A DNA stretch of 64,000 nucleotides from Cyclobacterium amurskyense. Its GTDB lineage: Bacteria; Bacteroidota; Bacteroidia; Cytophagales; Cyclobacteriaceae. This document shows positions 45,578-55,050 of the stretch, one piece after another. The position numbers were made by a program, and so were the translations under genes. Numbering within the stretch: position 1 is the stretch's first letter; each line of letters starts with the position of its first letter. The stretch is taken from assembly GCF_001050135.1 (NCBI RefSeq), contig NZ_CP012040.1, forward strand, positions 1,922,001 through 1,986,000, read 5' to 3'. The notes beneath the pieces were generated by a model. That model was given only the letters and a program-made list of their open reading frames with translations, was not told where the DNA came from and did no database searches.

Positions 45578-46930
45578 ATGATTCATTTCCCTTCTCTGTC
45601 CAAAAGGCTTTCATCAGCAAATCCTTTATTGATGAGTACTTTTGTAGCTATAATGGCTTTTTTGACTTATAGCAGCATGTATGCTTTCCGAAAACCTTTT
45701 GCCGCCGCTACCTTTATGGGAGAAGAATGGTGGGGTATAGACATTAAGGTCTGGTTGATCCTTATGCAGACATTCGGTTACATGGCCAGTAAATTTTATG
45801 GTATCAAACTGATTGCTGAGTTAAGTGGCAAAAAACGAGGCTTGCTAATACTGTCCCTAGTAGGCTGCGCTTGGTTGTCCTTACTTGGTTTTGCCTTATT
45901 GCCTGCTCCCTATAATATCCTTTGTTTTCTCTTAAATGGTTTTCCGCTAGGACTTATCTGGGGTTTGGTATTTCATTATCTTGAAGGCCGAAGGTTTACC
46001 GAAATGATGGGCAGTATATTGGCCATCAGTTTTGTTTTTTCATCAGGATTTGTAAAATCAATCGGCAGGTATTTGTTGGTGGATTGGGGGATAGATCCCT
46101 ATTGGATGCCTTTTGTAACGGGAGCCTTTTTTATCCCTCTCTTGATCACTGCAGTGTTTTTTTTAGACCATACTCCGGCTCCAAACGAAGGAGATATTGC
46201 ACTGAAAACACAGCGGAAATCCATGAACAAATCCGAACGGCAGGCCTTCTTTCGAAATTTTAGCTTCGGTATCGTATTGCTGATATTGGTATATATGGCT
46301 TTGACTGCCTTTCGGGACATAAGGGATAACTTTGTGGTCGAAATATGGAAAGAGTTAAAAGTTGGTTTGGCCCCGGAACTGCTTACTCAAACTGAAATCC
46401 CCATAACCTTGGTATTGCTTCTAATGATGGGCTTGCTGGTCCTAGTAAAAAACAACTTCAAAGCGCTTTTTCTCTACCACTTGATCATTATATCAGGATT
46501 GCTACTGGCGGTTGTTTCCACAATCTTTCTTCAATATGGATGGATAAACCCCTTCTACTGGACAGTCGCCACCGGAACTGGCATCTATATGGCCTATATC
46601 CCATTCAATTGCCTTTTATTTGACCGTTTATTGGCCGCTTTCAAATATGTTGGCAATGTTGGCTTTTTGATGTATCTGGTAGATAGTTTCGGTTATTTGG
46701 GCTCATGTGGTATCCTGATTTTCAAACAATTTGGAGACTGGGAGGCAATGAGTTGGTTTTCTTTTTATTCCGAAGGGTTAATTCTGGTAATGACAATTTG
46801 CGCAGTAGTAATGCTAATCAATGGTTTGTATTTCTACAAAAAATTGAAAAATAACACCCCAATTGTCCCAATTGCAATACCTGTAGGGGCACAAGCAATT
46901 GAGCCTTTGCCCAACAAAAGCAAGCAATAA
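45578..46930 (+). CDS. MFS-like DUF5690 membrane protein
   Basis: 450 residues with about 12 hydrophobic segments in a 6+6 pattern and a charged loop near residues 205-225. It resembles the DUF5690 family and is organised like sugar-phosphate or phosphonate MFS antiporters. It lies 5 nt after the phosphonatase-like gene and opposite phnZ, so a phosphonate or product transporter is a fair guess (inference). The start at 45578 (ATG) is used. Confidence 0.75.
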   Translation: MIHFPSLSKRLSSANPLLMSTFVAIMAFLTYSSMYAFRKPFAAATFMGEEWWGIDIKVWLILMQTFGYMASKFYGIKLIAELSGKKRGLLILSLVGCAWLSLLGFALLPAPYNILCFLLNGFPLGLIWGLVFHYLEGRRFTEMMGSILAISFVFSSGFVKSIGRYLLVDWGIDPYWMPFVTGAFFIPLLITAVFFLDHTPAPNEGDIALKTQRKSMNKSERQAFFRNFSFGIVLLILVYMALTAFRDIRDNFVVEIWKELKVGLAPELLTQTEIPITLVLLLMMGLLVLVKNNFKALFLYHLIIISGLLLAVVSTIFLQYGWINPFYWTVATGTGIYMAYIPFNCLLFDRLLAAFKYVGNVGFLMYLVDSFGYLGSCGILIFKQFGDWEAMSWFSFYSEGLILVMTICAVVMLINGLYFYKKLKNNTPIVPIAIPVGAQAIEPLPNKSKQ

Positions 46931-46945
46931 CAAACCGAATCAGGC

Positions 46946-47137
46946 TTATTTACTTGTCCGTTTTTTAAATAAAAACCAATAGCCGATAGGAAAAATCAGT
47001 GCTTTCAAGCGCCATTGATTTTTTTCCTGAAAAGACAGTTCCTTATTTTTACTAATCGCTCTATAAAACAAACTGGCCAAAACCAAATGACCCAAGACAA
47101 AGAACAACAATATACTATAGAAGATCAGCTCATTCAT
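46946..47137 (-). CDS. Small membrane protein, PLDc_N-like
   Basis: 63 residues with helices at about 5-27 and 46-60 (K-A-L-I-F-P-I-G-Y-W-F-L-F). Resembles the small phospholipase-D N-terminal-like domain proteins. Its ATG overlaps the stop of the methyltransferase-like gene in an ATGA, implying translational coupling. Confidence 0.5.
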   Translation of the reverse strand: MNELIFYSILLFFVLGHLVLASLFYRAISKNKELSFQEKNQWRLKALIFPIGYWFLFKKRTSK

Positions 47138-47739
47138 TTTTTTAAGCGAGGGATTAGAGGTGGAACATTTTTTTGATAGTTGGCATAGGCTTCACCATAG
47201 ATTAAAAGTAGTTTTTTCTCCTCATAATAAATACCAAAAGGCAAATAGAACAGCAAAGCCAATAAATGAATCAAAGAAGATAGATTAGGGACATAAAAGA
47301 AAAAACCTAGAAAAATCAATATCAGACCGGCATACAAAGGGTGCCGCATCTGTTTGTACCAGCCCTCCATAATCAAATCCTCCTTTTCAATCAGATCATC
47401 ATGAGGATACAGGCCAATAAATCTTCCCTTAGAAATCCCTTTCATGCTTTTGACCATTACAATGGTACCGAAAGTAGCCAGCATAAAGCCCAAATAAGTA
47501 CTGCCCTCGGCGGGATTAAATAGCCAATAGGGAGAAATGATACCCGCAAAAACAAATAGACCCAATAAAAACAGGGTCGCATACAAACTATAGATCAGCC
47601 TGTACCATTTGTAACTGTCTTTCATCCATAGCTTGAATTTTCTTTTTATATTGAGACTTGCCAGAAAGGTATGGCTCGCATAAAACACAATCCATCCAAA
47701 AGCTAAAATGATATATTCCATAAAGTTTCGAATATCCAT
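47134..47739 (-). CDS. Isoprenylcysteine methyltransferase-like membrane protein
   Basis: About 201 residues from ATG 47739 (MDIRNFMEYIILAFGWIVFYASHTFL); the longer frame to 47835 runs over deoC and is rejected. Several membrane helices and the conserved G-W-Y-K-Q-M-R-H-P-L-Y-A-G-L-I-L segment near residue 130 with E-E-K-K-L-L following, the ICMT/PEMT-type SAM site. The substrate is unknown; relatives include NnrU and phospholipid methyltransferases. It overlaps the next small gene by 4 nt. Confidence 0.8.
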   Translation of the reverse strand: MDIRNFMEYIILAFGWIVFYASHTFLASLNIKRKFKLWMKDSYKWYRLIYSLYATLFLLGLFVFAGIISPYWLFNPAEGSTYLGFMLATFGTIVMVKSMKGISKGRFIGLYPHDDLIEKEDLIMEGWYKQMRHPLYAGLILIFLGFFFYVPNLSSLIHLLALLFYLPFGIYYEEKKLLLIYGEAYANYQKNVPPLIPRLKK

Positions 47740-47753
47740 ATTTTGATTGACTA

Positions 47754-48422
47754 ATGAAAAATTTAAACCGATATATTGAACATACCGCCTTGCAGCCCAC
47801 CGTAGATGAGCGTGCAATTGACAAGCTCTTGGCACAGGCTAAGAAATATTCCTTTAGAGGAGTTTGTGTGCCCCCTTTCTGGGTAAAAAAAGCAAACAGG
47901 GCTCTATTAGAACTTGACATCCAAGTAGTGACAGTGGTGGGTTTTCCACTAGGCTATTCCATGACCCAAACAAAAGTCTTTGAAACCAAACAAGCCATTG
48001 CAGATGGAGCAGACGAACTGGACGTTGTTTGGTCCATTTCAGCATTTAAATCCGGAATGAATTGGCCAAAAATAGAATTGGCCCAACTTGCGAATGTATG
48101 TCATGATTCGGAGAAGTTGTTAAAAGTGATCATAGAAACGGCTTATTTAAACGAAGACGAATTAACACTGGCATGTGATAATTGCAGAGATGCTGGTGTA
48201 GATTTTGTGAAAACATCTACTGGATTTGCTGGAGAAGGAGCCCAGACAGCTACGATAAAGCGCATGCGGGAGCTATTACCAAGTCAGGTAGGAATCAAAG
48301 CCAGCGGAGGGATTAAAACTTTGGAGCAAGCAATGGCAATGATCAATGCTGGTGCTGACCGAATAGGCAGCAGTAGTGGTCACCTTATAATGGAAGCCTG
48401 GATGGACAAAAATCCTCAATAA
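47754..48422 (+). CDS. deoC: Deoxyribose-phosphate aldolase
   Basis: 222 residues. It cleaves 2-deoxyribose-5-phosphate to glyceraldehyde-3-phosphate and acetaldehyde in nucleoside catabolism. The Schiff-base lysine is in F-V-K-T-S-T-G-F near residue 160, and K-A-S-G-G-I-K-T near residue 185 supports catalysis; L-D-V-V-W at 96 carries the Asp. Its ATG is 14 nt from the divergent methyltransferase ATG, which leaves no room for a promoter. It overlaps the convergent Na/Pi gene by 38 nt. Confidence 0.93.
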   Translation: MKNLNRYIEHTALQPTVDERAIDKLLAQAKKYSFRGVCVPPFWVKKANRALLELDIQVVTVVGFPLGYSMTQTKVFETKQAIADGADELDVVWSISAFKSGMNWPKIELAQLANVCHDSEKLLKVIIETAYLNEDELTLACDNCRDAGVDFVKTSTGFAGEGAQTATIKRMRELLPSQVGIKASGGIKTLEQAMAMINAGADRIGSSSGHLIMEAWMDKNPQ

Positions 48423-49587
48423 AAACGACTTCTTCCCTTTTTTCTATTGTTCCTTGTAGTGGTTTCTGTTCCACTTCCGACTGATTAAAATAGATCAGGA
48501 AGAATGGAATCACAAAAAAGGTCAATAAGATATAGGCAAAACCAATTGTTTTATTTTTTGCGGTTTTCCTTCCAAAACTTTTGGCAAGTCGCACAGGGTA
48601 TTCTCTCAATTTAGGAAAAGGAAGAAAGATTAAGCTACCGATCAAATTAAACAGAACATGGACAATGGCCACACTAATGGCCGCTTCCGTCTTGTACAAA
48701 GCTGCAATTACAGCAGTAATGGTTGTCCCTAGGTTTGCGCCCATTATAAACGGGAATACTTTTCGAAGAGCTACTTTACCTGTTGCCACTGCTGTCACCA
48801 TTAAGGAGGTGGTCACAGTACTGGATTGTACTGCTGCCGTAAAGAAAACCCCATAAACGAAAGAGCGATAGGGGAAATTGAAAATGTGTTTCCTTATCTT
48901 TTTAAAATTCGGCGTGATCAGGGATTTGTAAGCAAGGGAAGAAAGAATTTTTATAGAACCTATCATGAGAAGAATCCCTACTGCCAATGCAACCAAAGGC
49001 CAGCTCAAAAAAGCATACAATTCATTACTAAGTGACCTTAAGAAAAAACCATTAAAACCTACCAAGCCAAGGTCTACGGGTTTTTCCCAAATAAACCAAT
49101 GGGTAAGCCAGGCCGAAAGGTGACTTAAAATTCCAAAATAAACTTCTAAGGGAAGCAGAACAAAAACGGTAATGATATTGAAAATATCATGAAGCACACC
49201 GGCAGAAAGTGCTTTTCTAAAGGTTTTCTTTTTCAAGATATAGCCAAAAGCTACAAGGGTACTGGTCAAGGTAGTGCCAATATTTGCTCCCATTATAACT
49301 GGGACGGCTTGTGCAAGGCTCAGATTTCCTGAAGCCACCAATACCACCACCATCGCTGAAATGGTAGAGCTGGATTGAATCAATGCGGTAGTAAGTAAAC
49401 CAATAAAAAGTCCTACAAAAGGATTGCTGGTTGCGGTAAACAATGCGTTGGCCGCCTCATTGTTTAGCTTTGTTAAAGAAACAGTCAAAAAATCAATAGA
49501 AAACATAAAAATCAATAGCCCTATCACTATAGTAACTATCAAAATCGAGTTTTTTATGTAGGCATTACCTTCAGGTATTTTGGTCAT
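48385..49587 (-). CDS. Na+/phosphate cotransporter, NptA/PNaS family
   Basis: 400 residues with two inverted repeat halves. Each half carries a Q-S-S motif in the membrane: T-A-L-I-Q-S-S-S-T-I-S-A-M near residue 67 and A-A-V-Q-S-S-T-V-T-T-S-L-M near residue 255. This is the hallmark of SLC34-like Na/Pi transporters. There is no C-terminal PhoU domain, which many bacterial family members carry. It imports or exports phosphate with sodium. A second phosphate permease follows at 49.9 kb on the other strand. Convergent with deoC. Confidence 0.88.
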   Translation of the reverse strand: MTKIPEGNAYIKNSILIVTIVIGLLIFMFSIDFLTVSLTKLNNEAANALFTATSNPFVGLFIGLLTTALIQSSSTISAMVVVLVASGNLSLAQAVPVIMGANIGTTLTSTLVAFGYILKKKTFRKALSAGVLHDIFNIITVFVLLPLEVYFGILSHLSAWLTHWFIWEKPVDLGLVGFNGFFLRSLSNELYAFLSWPLVALAVGILLMIGSIKILSSLAYKSLITPNFKKIRKHIFNFPYRSFVYGVFFTAAVQSSTVTTSLMVTAVATGKVALRKVFPFIMGANLGTTITAVIAALYKTEAAISVAIVHVLFNLIGSLIFLPFPKLREYPVRLAKSFGRKTAKNKTIGFAYILLTFFVIPFFLIYFNQSEVEQKPLQGTIEKREEVVFIEDFCPSRLPL

Positions 49588-49900
49588 CCAATCGAGGCTG
49601 TAGTTTATCCAGAGAATATATATGCAAAATACGGGTAGACTTAAGAGAATTACACGCTTTTTAAGTAAAACTTATGTTAATATTGAAAAACAACAACTGG
49701 CTCATAAAGAATTGATTAAAATCACCCTTTTAGACGAATAGGAACTAAAATATTTATATTTTTGAAAAAGAAGCAACATTGAAATAATTTTATAGGGTCT
49801 GACTTTACTTTAATTTAATCAGGGACTTAACAATTTGGTAACATTATCCTTAAATTTTCTTAGTTAATTTGCACCCGTATTTCAAAGCCAAAATCTACTC
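49588..49900. other. Gene-free region between divergent phosphate transporter genes
   Basis: About 313 nt holding the promoters for both. A palindrome-like A/T-rich block is visible but no Pho-box match is claimed; I recognise no repeat copy or RNA gene. Confidence 0.5.
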
Positions 49901-51034
49901 ATGGCCAAACTAAAAGATCAAAACATTAACCAGGACGCATTATCTAAAGCGGCCTATTCACTTTTTGATTTCACAAAAAAGGAAAAACCCTTTCTCCTGA
50001 TAATCTGTATTTTGATTACAATTGCAGGAATCGTGACGCCTTACACCTATGCCGCAATGTGGTTTGGCTTTGCCTTGGCTGCTTATTCAGCAATTGCCAA
50101 TGACAGTATCCAGACTATAGGTACCTTTATCGCATCCAACCAAAAACAAAAGTGGTATTACCTCTGGCTGTTTATGGGTTTGATTTTCGTCGGCACAGTA
50201 ACCTTTAGCTGGTTCTATTACGATGGTGATGTAAGTTATCAGCGTTTGCGTGTAGATGGACTGGACCAAGCACCGGAAAGCTTTGTATTTCTTCAAATAG
50301 CTGCTCCAATTGTATTATTGGTAATGACTCGTTTGAGGATGCCAGTTTCTACCACCTTTCTCCTGCTTAATGTGTTTACCTACAAGGCAGGAACAATCAT
50401 AGGAGTAATGCAAAAAAGTTTTATTGGCTATTTTGTCGCTTTTATCTTGGCGATTATTGTCTGGTATGTTTTAGAAAAATTTGTAACCAATTACCTAAAA
50501 GGGAAACCTGGAAAATATTGGTATGTGCTTCAATGGGTTACATCAGGTTGCCTTTGGGCCGTTTGGATCATGCAGGATGCCGCCAATATTGCGGTCTTTC
50601 TTCCAAGGGAATTGAATGTTTGGGAATTTTCCACCTATACAGGCTTTGTATTTTTAGGCCTAGGAGTTCTTTTCTATTCGAAAGGGGACAAAATACAAGG
50701 GATCGTTAATGAGAAAACCAGAGTTACAGACGTCAGGGCGGCAACAATTGTGGATCTGGTGTATGCTGTAATTCTATTTTACTTCAAAGCCTACAGCCAA
50801 ATGCCAATGAGTACCACTTGGGTATTTATAGGACTACTTGGAGGTAGAGAGCTTTCCATTGCATTGGCAAAATCAAAAAAGCTAAAAAAGAGAAAAGCAA
50901 GATTGGTAAGGGCCTACCGTATGGCCTCCAATGACCTCATTAAAGCAGGTATAGGCTTACTCGTATCACTTGTCTTGGCTTTGATTATCAATGAAGGGGT
51001 AAGGAAAGAAGTAATTGGCCTCATCTTTAAATAA
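49901..51034 (+). CDS. PiT-like inorganic phosphate permease
   Basis: 377 residues, about ten membrane helices. PiT hallmarks are degenerate but present: A-I-A-N-D-S-I-Q-T-I-G-T near residue 66 (for G-A-N-D-V-A-N) and, in the second half, P-M-S-T-T-W-V-F-I-G near residue 306, with P-V-S-T-T-F near residue 147. It probably transports phosphate or another anion. A second P transporter of a different family is divergent. tadA overlaps or abuts its 3' end. Confidence 0.8.
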   Translation: MAKLKDQNINQDALSKAAYSLFDFTKKEKPFLLIICILITIAGIVTPYTYAAMWFGFALAAYSAIANDSIQTIGTFIASNQKQKWYYLWLFMGLIFVGTVTFSWFYYDGDVSYQRLRVDGLDQAPESFVFLQIAAPIVLLVMTRLRMPVSTTFLLLNVFTYKAGTIIGVMQKSFIGYFVAFILAIIVWYVLEKFVTNYLKGKPGKYWYVLQWVTSGCLWAVWIMQDAANIAVFLPRELNVWEFSTYTGFVFLGLGVLFYSKGDKIQGIVNEKTRVTDVRAATIVDLVYAVILFYFKAYSQMPMSTTWVFIGLLGGRELSIALAKSKKLKKRKARLVRAYRMASNDLIKAGIGLLVSLVLALIINEGVRKEVIGLIFK

Positions 51035-51041
51035 GAACCTA

Positions 51042-51485
51042 TTGGAATTGTTTTCGGACGAATATTGGATGAATGAAGCCCTAAAGCAAGCAAAAATAGC
51101 TGCTGAGGAGGGAGAAATACCAGTAGGGGCAGTAATTGTAGTTAAAAATAGAATCATTGCCAAAGCTTACAACCAAACTGAAAAACTTACTGATGTCACT
51201 GCACATGCAGAGATATTGGCCATAACTGCAGCGGCCAATGCGCTAGGTTCCAAATACCTCCCTGAATGCAAATTGTACGTGACCCTAGAACCTTGCATTA
51301 TGTGTGCTGGAGCATCGTACTGGGCACAACTCGGTGAATTGCATTATGGGGCCTCGGATCCAAGGCGTGGTTTTTCCAAGACGGACATCTCCATCATTCA
51401 CCCTAAAACTAAATTGCATAGCGGCCTTTTACAGGAGGAATCAAAGAATTTATTACAAACATTTTTTAAAAATCTAAGAAATTAG
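51042..51485 (+). CDS. tadA: tRNA-specific adenosine deaminase
   Basis: It deaminates the wobble adenosine of tRNA-Arg(ACG) to inosine. About 147 residues. Zinc ligands: H-A-E and P-C-I-M-C in the usual spacing. The family's S-D-E-Y-W-M N-terminus starts at TTG 51042 or 51048. The longer frame from TTG 51015 overlaps the permease gene and is less likely, and the first ATG (51069) would lose conserved residues. So the gene lacks an ATG start; TTG at 51042 is my choice. Confidence 0.87.
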   Translation: MELFSDEYWMNEALKQAKIAAEEGEIPVGAVIVVKNRIIAKAYNQTEKLTDVTAHAEILAITAAANALGSKYLPECKLYVTLEPCIMCAGASYWAQLGELHYGASDPRRGFSKTDISIIHPKTKLHSGLLQEESKNLLQTFFKNLRN

Positions 51486-51600
51486 AGATTCAAAGGAATA
51501 AAAGAACCTTTTTTTATGTTTGATGGTTTATACATTAGGTTTTTAATAGGAACCTACAACCATCAACTAATCTAAATGTTTAACCTAAAAAAGAAAAAAA

Positions 51601-52206
51601 ATGGCTTTTGAACTTCCCAGCTTACCTTATGAAAAAAATGCATTGGAACCGAGTATTGATGCAAAAACTATGGAAATCCACCATGGCAAACATCATAACG
51701 CCTATGTAACTAAATTAAACGATGCTATAAAAGGCACTGAGTTTGAATCAAAAAGCTTAGAAGATTTAATGAAGAATGTGTCCTCTGCACCTGCTGGTGT
51801 AAGAAATAATGGAGGTGGACATTTTAACCACTCTCTTTTCTGGACCATTCTTTCTCCTAATGGTGGTGGACAACCTAGCGGTGATCTAGCTGCTGCCATT
51901 GATAAAAAGTTTGGCTCTTTTGACAAATTTAAAGAAGAATTCGCAAACGCTGCAGCTACCAGATTTGGTTCTGGATGGGCTTGGTTAAGCGTAAGCAATG
52001 GTGAATTGGTAGTTAGCTCTACACCTAATCAGGACAATCCAGTAATGGATGTTGCTGAAACCAAAGGTACACCAATTTTAGGTTTGGATGTATGGGAACA
52101 TGCATACTATTTAAACTACCAAAACAGAAGACCAGATTATATTGCTGCTTTCTGGAATGTTGTTAACTGGGATGAAGTAGCTAAAAGATTTGCTGCTGCC
52201 AAATAA
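51601..52206 (+). CDS. sod: Superoxide dismutase, Fe/Mn type
   Basis: 201 residues. Metal ligands: His27 in M-E-I-H-H-G-K-H-H, the His in N-H-S-L-F-W, and D-V-W-E-H-A-Y-Y with Asp and His. The overall pattern is the standard cytosolic Fe/Mn SOD; metal choice cannot be fixed from sequence. A good terminator follows and no signal peptide is present. An A-rich stretch precedes the ATG, common in Bacteroidota. Confidence 0.95.
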   Translation: MAFELPSLPYEKNALEPSIDAKTMEIHHGKHHNAYVTKLNDAIKGTEFESKSLEDLMKNVSSAPAGVRNNGGGHFNHSLFWTILSPNGGGQPSGDLAAAIDKKFGSFDKFKEEFANAAATRFGSGWAWLSVSNGELVVSSTPNQDNPVMDVAETKGTPILGLDVWEHAYYLNYQNRRPDYIAAFWNVVNWDEVAKRFAAAK

Positions 52207-52225
52207 TTAAGCGCAACCATAATAT

Positions 52226-52262
52226 AAAAAGCCTCCTTTGTAAAGCATAGGAGGCTTTTTTG
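52226..52262 (+). terminator. Rho-independent terminator of sod
   Basis: AAGCCTCC pairs with GGAGGCTT across a 12-nt loop and ends in T6. Confidence 0.88.
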
Positions 52263-52415
52263 TGTCCATTTTGAACACAAATAGTGTTCACTTTCGATAC
52301 AGTTCAAAATAGAGCTGTTTTTACAAATATCTTATTACCAGCTGATTACGATTATTTTTTAGCTTTGGCATCTTTTTCCCTTTGGATTGACCTGAACAAT
52401 TCAATAGTTAAAATC

Positions 52416-54845
52416 ATGTATTTCTCAAAGTTAATTTTTACCACTTCATTTTTCTTTTTACTTGGCCTAAGCCATCTCGCAGCCCAAGACGCTCAGGTAA
52501 ATATAAGTGGAGCTGTAATCGACCACGAAGACAATCCATTGCCTTTTGCCAATGTAGTCTTGATTGATCTCCAGTCTCAGGATTTAATTACTGGAACAAT
52601 AACAGATGAGGAGGGAAACTTTTTACTTCACCCCAATAGCAGCAAAGAGCTTCAACTCAAGGTTTCTTCTATTGGGCACGAATCTTTTGTCAGTAAGGGT
52701 TTTTACACTGGAACTTCAGATAGGAATTTCGGCCAAATAAAATTAAATGCGGAGTTAGGTGCATTAGATGCAGTAGAAGTTAGAGCAGCAAGACCTGATG
52801 TGCTTATCCAGGCTGACAAAACAGTAGTAAACATAGAAGGCACCGTAATGGCCGAAGGCAATAATGCTTTGGACGTAGTAGGAAGATCTCCTGGCGTATA
52901 TGTGGATACCGATGGCAATATTAACCTGAATGGCAAATCCGGAGTGGTTGTCCTATTAGATGACAGGCAAACCTATATGTCTGCTGAAGACTTGGCAAAT
53001 TTCCTAAGGGCCATGCCTGCAGACAATATAAAAAGCATAGAAGTAATCAATAATCCTCCTGCTAAATACGATGCAGAAGGAGCTGCTGGAGTGATCAACC
53101 TGGTATTAAAAAAGAATACTTACAATGGTATCAATGGAAACGTCCATGTGGGCAACCAATACAATGGTGCCAACCTGCCCTCTATCGGTGGAACAGTGAA
53201 TTTTAAAAGAAATAAATGGACTTCAAATGCCAGTTTAAATTACAACCATTGGGGCAGATTAATGGAGTTGGATCTCCTCAGAAGGTTCCAACTGGAAAAT
53301 GGTCTTTCAGAGTTTGATCAAAGAGCAAGAATGAAAATGCTCAACAAAAATTTATTTTTCTCTGGTGGAACAGACTATCAGATCAATGAAAAACATAGCG
53401 TAGGGATCAATATACAGGCTTCCACACAAAATGGTGATGAAAAGGGGAATTCCTTCACCACCATTACTAATCCGGAAAATGATGCAATCAATTATATTAA
53501 CGCGCTAAATACCACCGATTTTGATAATGCTCGATTATTTGGAAACCTTCATTATACAGGAAAACTTGATACCCTCGGCACCAAGATTTCTGCAGATTTC
53601 GATTATTCCAATATGGATGCAAGTAGCCTGATTTTATTGGACAATAGCTATTGGGAAAATGAAGAAAGAGAAGAGGCAAGGCTAAACAAACTGCGAACTG
53701 GCAATGCCATGGTTTATTCCATCTATACTGTCAAAACAGACTTTACAAAACCAATAGGAGAAAACAAAACCCTGGAATTAGGTCTTAAAGGAAGTTGGGT
53801 AAAATCAGATAACCTTTTGGAAATTGATAAAAGTGAAGAAGAAGGTCCCTTTGTACCTGATGGCAATAGCAATCATTTTATCTATAAAGAGAAAGTGATG
53901 GCAGCCTACGCTTCTTTCAAAGGCCCGCTTGGCAAAAAGCTTGAGTACCAAACAGGCTTAAGAGCAGAGTATGCAAACATTGAGGGCAATTCCATAACTT
54001 CCAATCAGGTAAATACGCAACAGTACATCAATTTTTTCCCAAGTGTATACTTGCAGCACAAATTGAACGACAATTACCAAATTGTATACAATGTCAATAG
54101 AAGAATTACCCGACCACATTACCGTCAACTCAACCCTTTTGTCTTCTATATAGATCCATTGACAACAGAGGAAGGAAACCCTAACCTTAAGCCACAGTAT
54201 GCGAATAATTTTGAAATGAACCACATCTACAAAGGTTCTTACCAAATTGCCTTGACTTATTCTCAAACAGAAAATGCTTTCGGGCAGATTTTAACTCAGG
54301 ATGAAGACAGTAGAACAACCCTGATCCAAATGCGAAACCTTGACCGTACCCAGAATTTAGGGCTAAGAGCAACCATACCTGTAGCCTTTGCTGACTGGTA
54401 CAACACAAGCAATATGTTGCAATTCAATGGCAATTCTTTCCAATCTCAAATAGGTGAAGACTTACTAGATGTGAAACAGTTTTCATACATGTTTCGTAGC
54501 CAGCACAATATTATTTTACCCAAAGGTTTCAAAGTAGAATTGGTAGGGATATATAGAAGCCCTTTCCAAGATGGCCAGATAAAAATAAATGGGATGAGCT
54601 GGTTAGATGCCGGGATAACAAAAACCTTTAAGGATGAAAAATTAAGCCTAACAATAAACGGTTCCGATATATTTAGGACAATGAAAGTTAGAGGGGGTAT
54701 CGATTTTTACAATATCAATACGGATGTCCGACAATATGGTAGCATGCAAAGTGTTCGTTTTACCCTCCGCTGGAAGTTTTCCCAAGGAGAGAAATTTAGT
54801 GTATCCCAGCGAAGCGGAAGCACGGAAGAAAGAAATAGACTTTAA
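52416..54845 (+). CDS. Outer-membrane β-barrel receptor-like protein (TonB-dependent type)
   Basis: About 809 residues from ATG 52416 (MYFSKLIFTTSFFFLLGLSHLAAQ); the longer frame to 52284 only adds non-conserved residues. Order: signal peptide, carboxypeptidase-regulatory-like β domain (V-N-I-S-G-A-V-I-D-H-E-D-N-P-L-P-F-A-N), plug domain (P-G-V-Y-V-D...I-E-V-I-N-N-P-P-A-K-Y-D-A-E-G-A-A-G-V-I-N), and a large barrel. The type is called TonB-dependent receptor or OMP_b-brl_3 in Bacteroidota. The ligand is unknown. No SusD-like partner is adjacent. Confidence 0.88.
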   Translation: MYFSKLIFTTSFFFLLGLSHLAAQDAQVNISGAVIDHEDNPLPFANVVLIDLQSQDLITGTITDEEGNFLLHPNSSKELQLKVSSIGHESFVSKGFYTGTSDRNFGQIKLNAELGALDAVEVRAARPDVLIQADKTVVNIEGTVMAEGNNALDVVGRSPGVYVDTDGNINLNGKSGVVVLLDDRQTYMSAEDLANFLRAMPADNIKSIEVINNPPAKYDAEGAAGVINLVLKKNTYNGINGNVHVGNQYNGANLPSIGGTVNFKRNKWTSNASLNYNHWGRLMELDLLRRFQLENGLSEFDQRARMKMLNKNLFFSGGTDYQINEKHSVGINIQASTQNGDEKGNSFTTITNPENDAINYINALNTTDFDNARLFGNLHYTGKLDTLGTKISADFDYSNMDASSLILLDNSYWENEEREEARLNKLRTGNAMVYSIYTVKTDFTKPIGENKTLELGLKGSWVKSDNLLEIDKSEEEGPFVPDGNSNHFIYKEKVMAAYASFKGPLGKKLEYQTGLRAEYANIEGNSITSNQVNTQQYINFFPSVYLQHKLNDNYQIVYNVNRRITRPHYRQLNPFVFYIDPLTTEEGNPNLKPQYANNFEMNHIYKGSYQIALTYSQTENAFGQILTQDEDSRTTLIQMRNLDRTQNLGLRATIPVAFADWYNTSNMLQFNGNSFQSQIGEDLLDVKQFSYMFRSQHNIILPKGFKVELVGIYRSPFQDGQIKINGMSWLDAGITKTFKDEKLSLTINGSDIFRTMKVRGGIDFYNINTDVRQYGSMQSVRFTLRWKFSQGEKFSVSQRSGSTEERNRL

Positions 54846-55050
54846 TAAGTAAAGATTAGGTTTTTTATAATGGAAAAGACAGCGTCCTATGGGCGTTGTT
54901 TTTATTTTTAACCTAGCCAATTGTTGGGTTTCTCAACTATTAATACTATTTCAACAGCACAAAATCTAGCTGTTGATCAAAATCACAGAGTATAATTCTT
55001 AATATAAATAAGCGGGTTTGACCTAGTTATAAAATAAATAAGGGAAAAAT

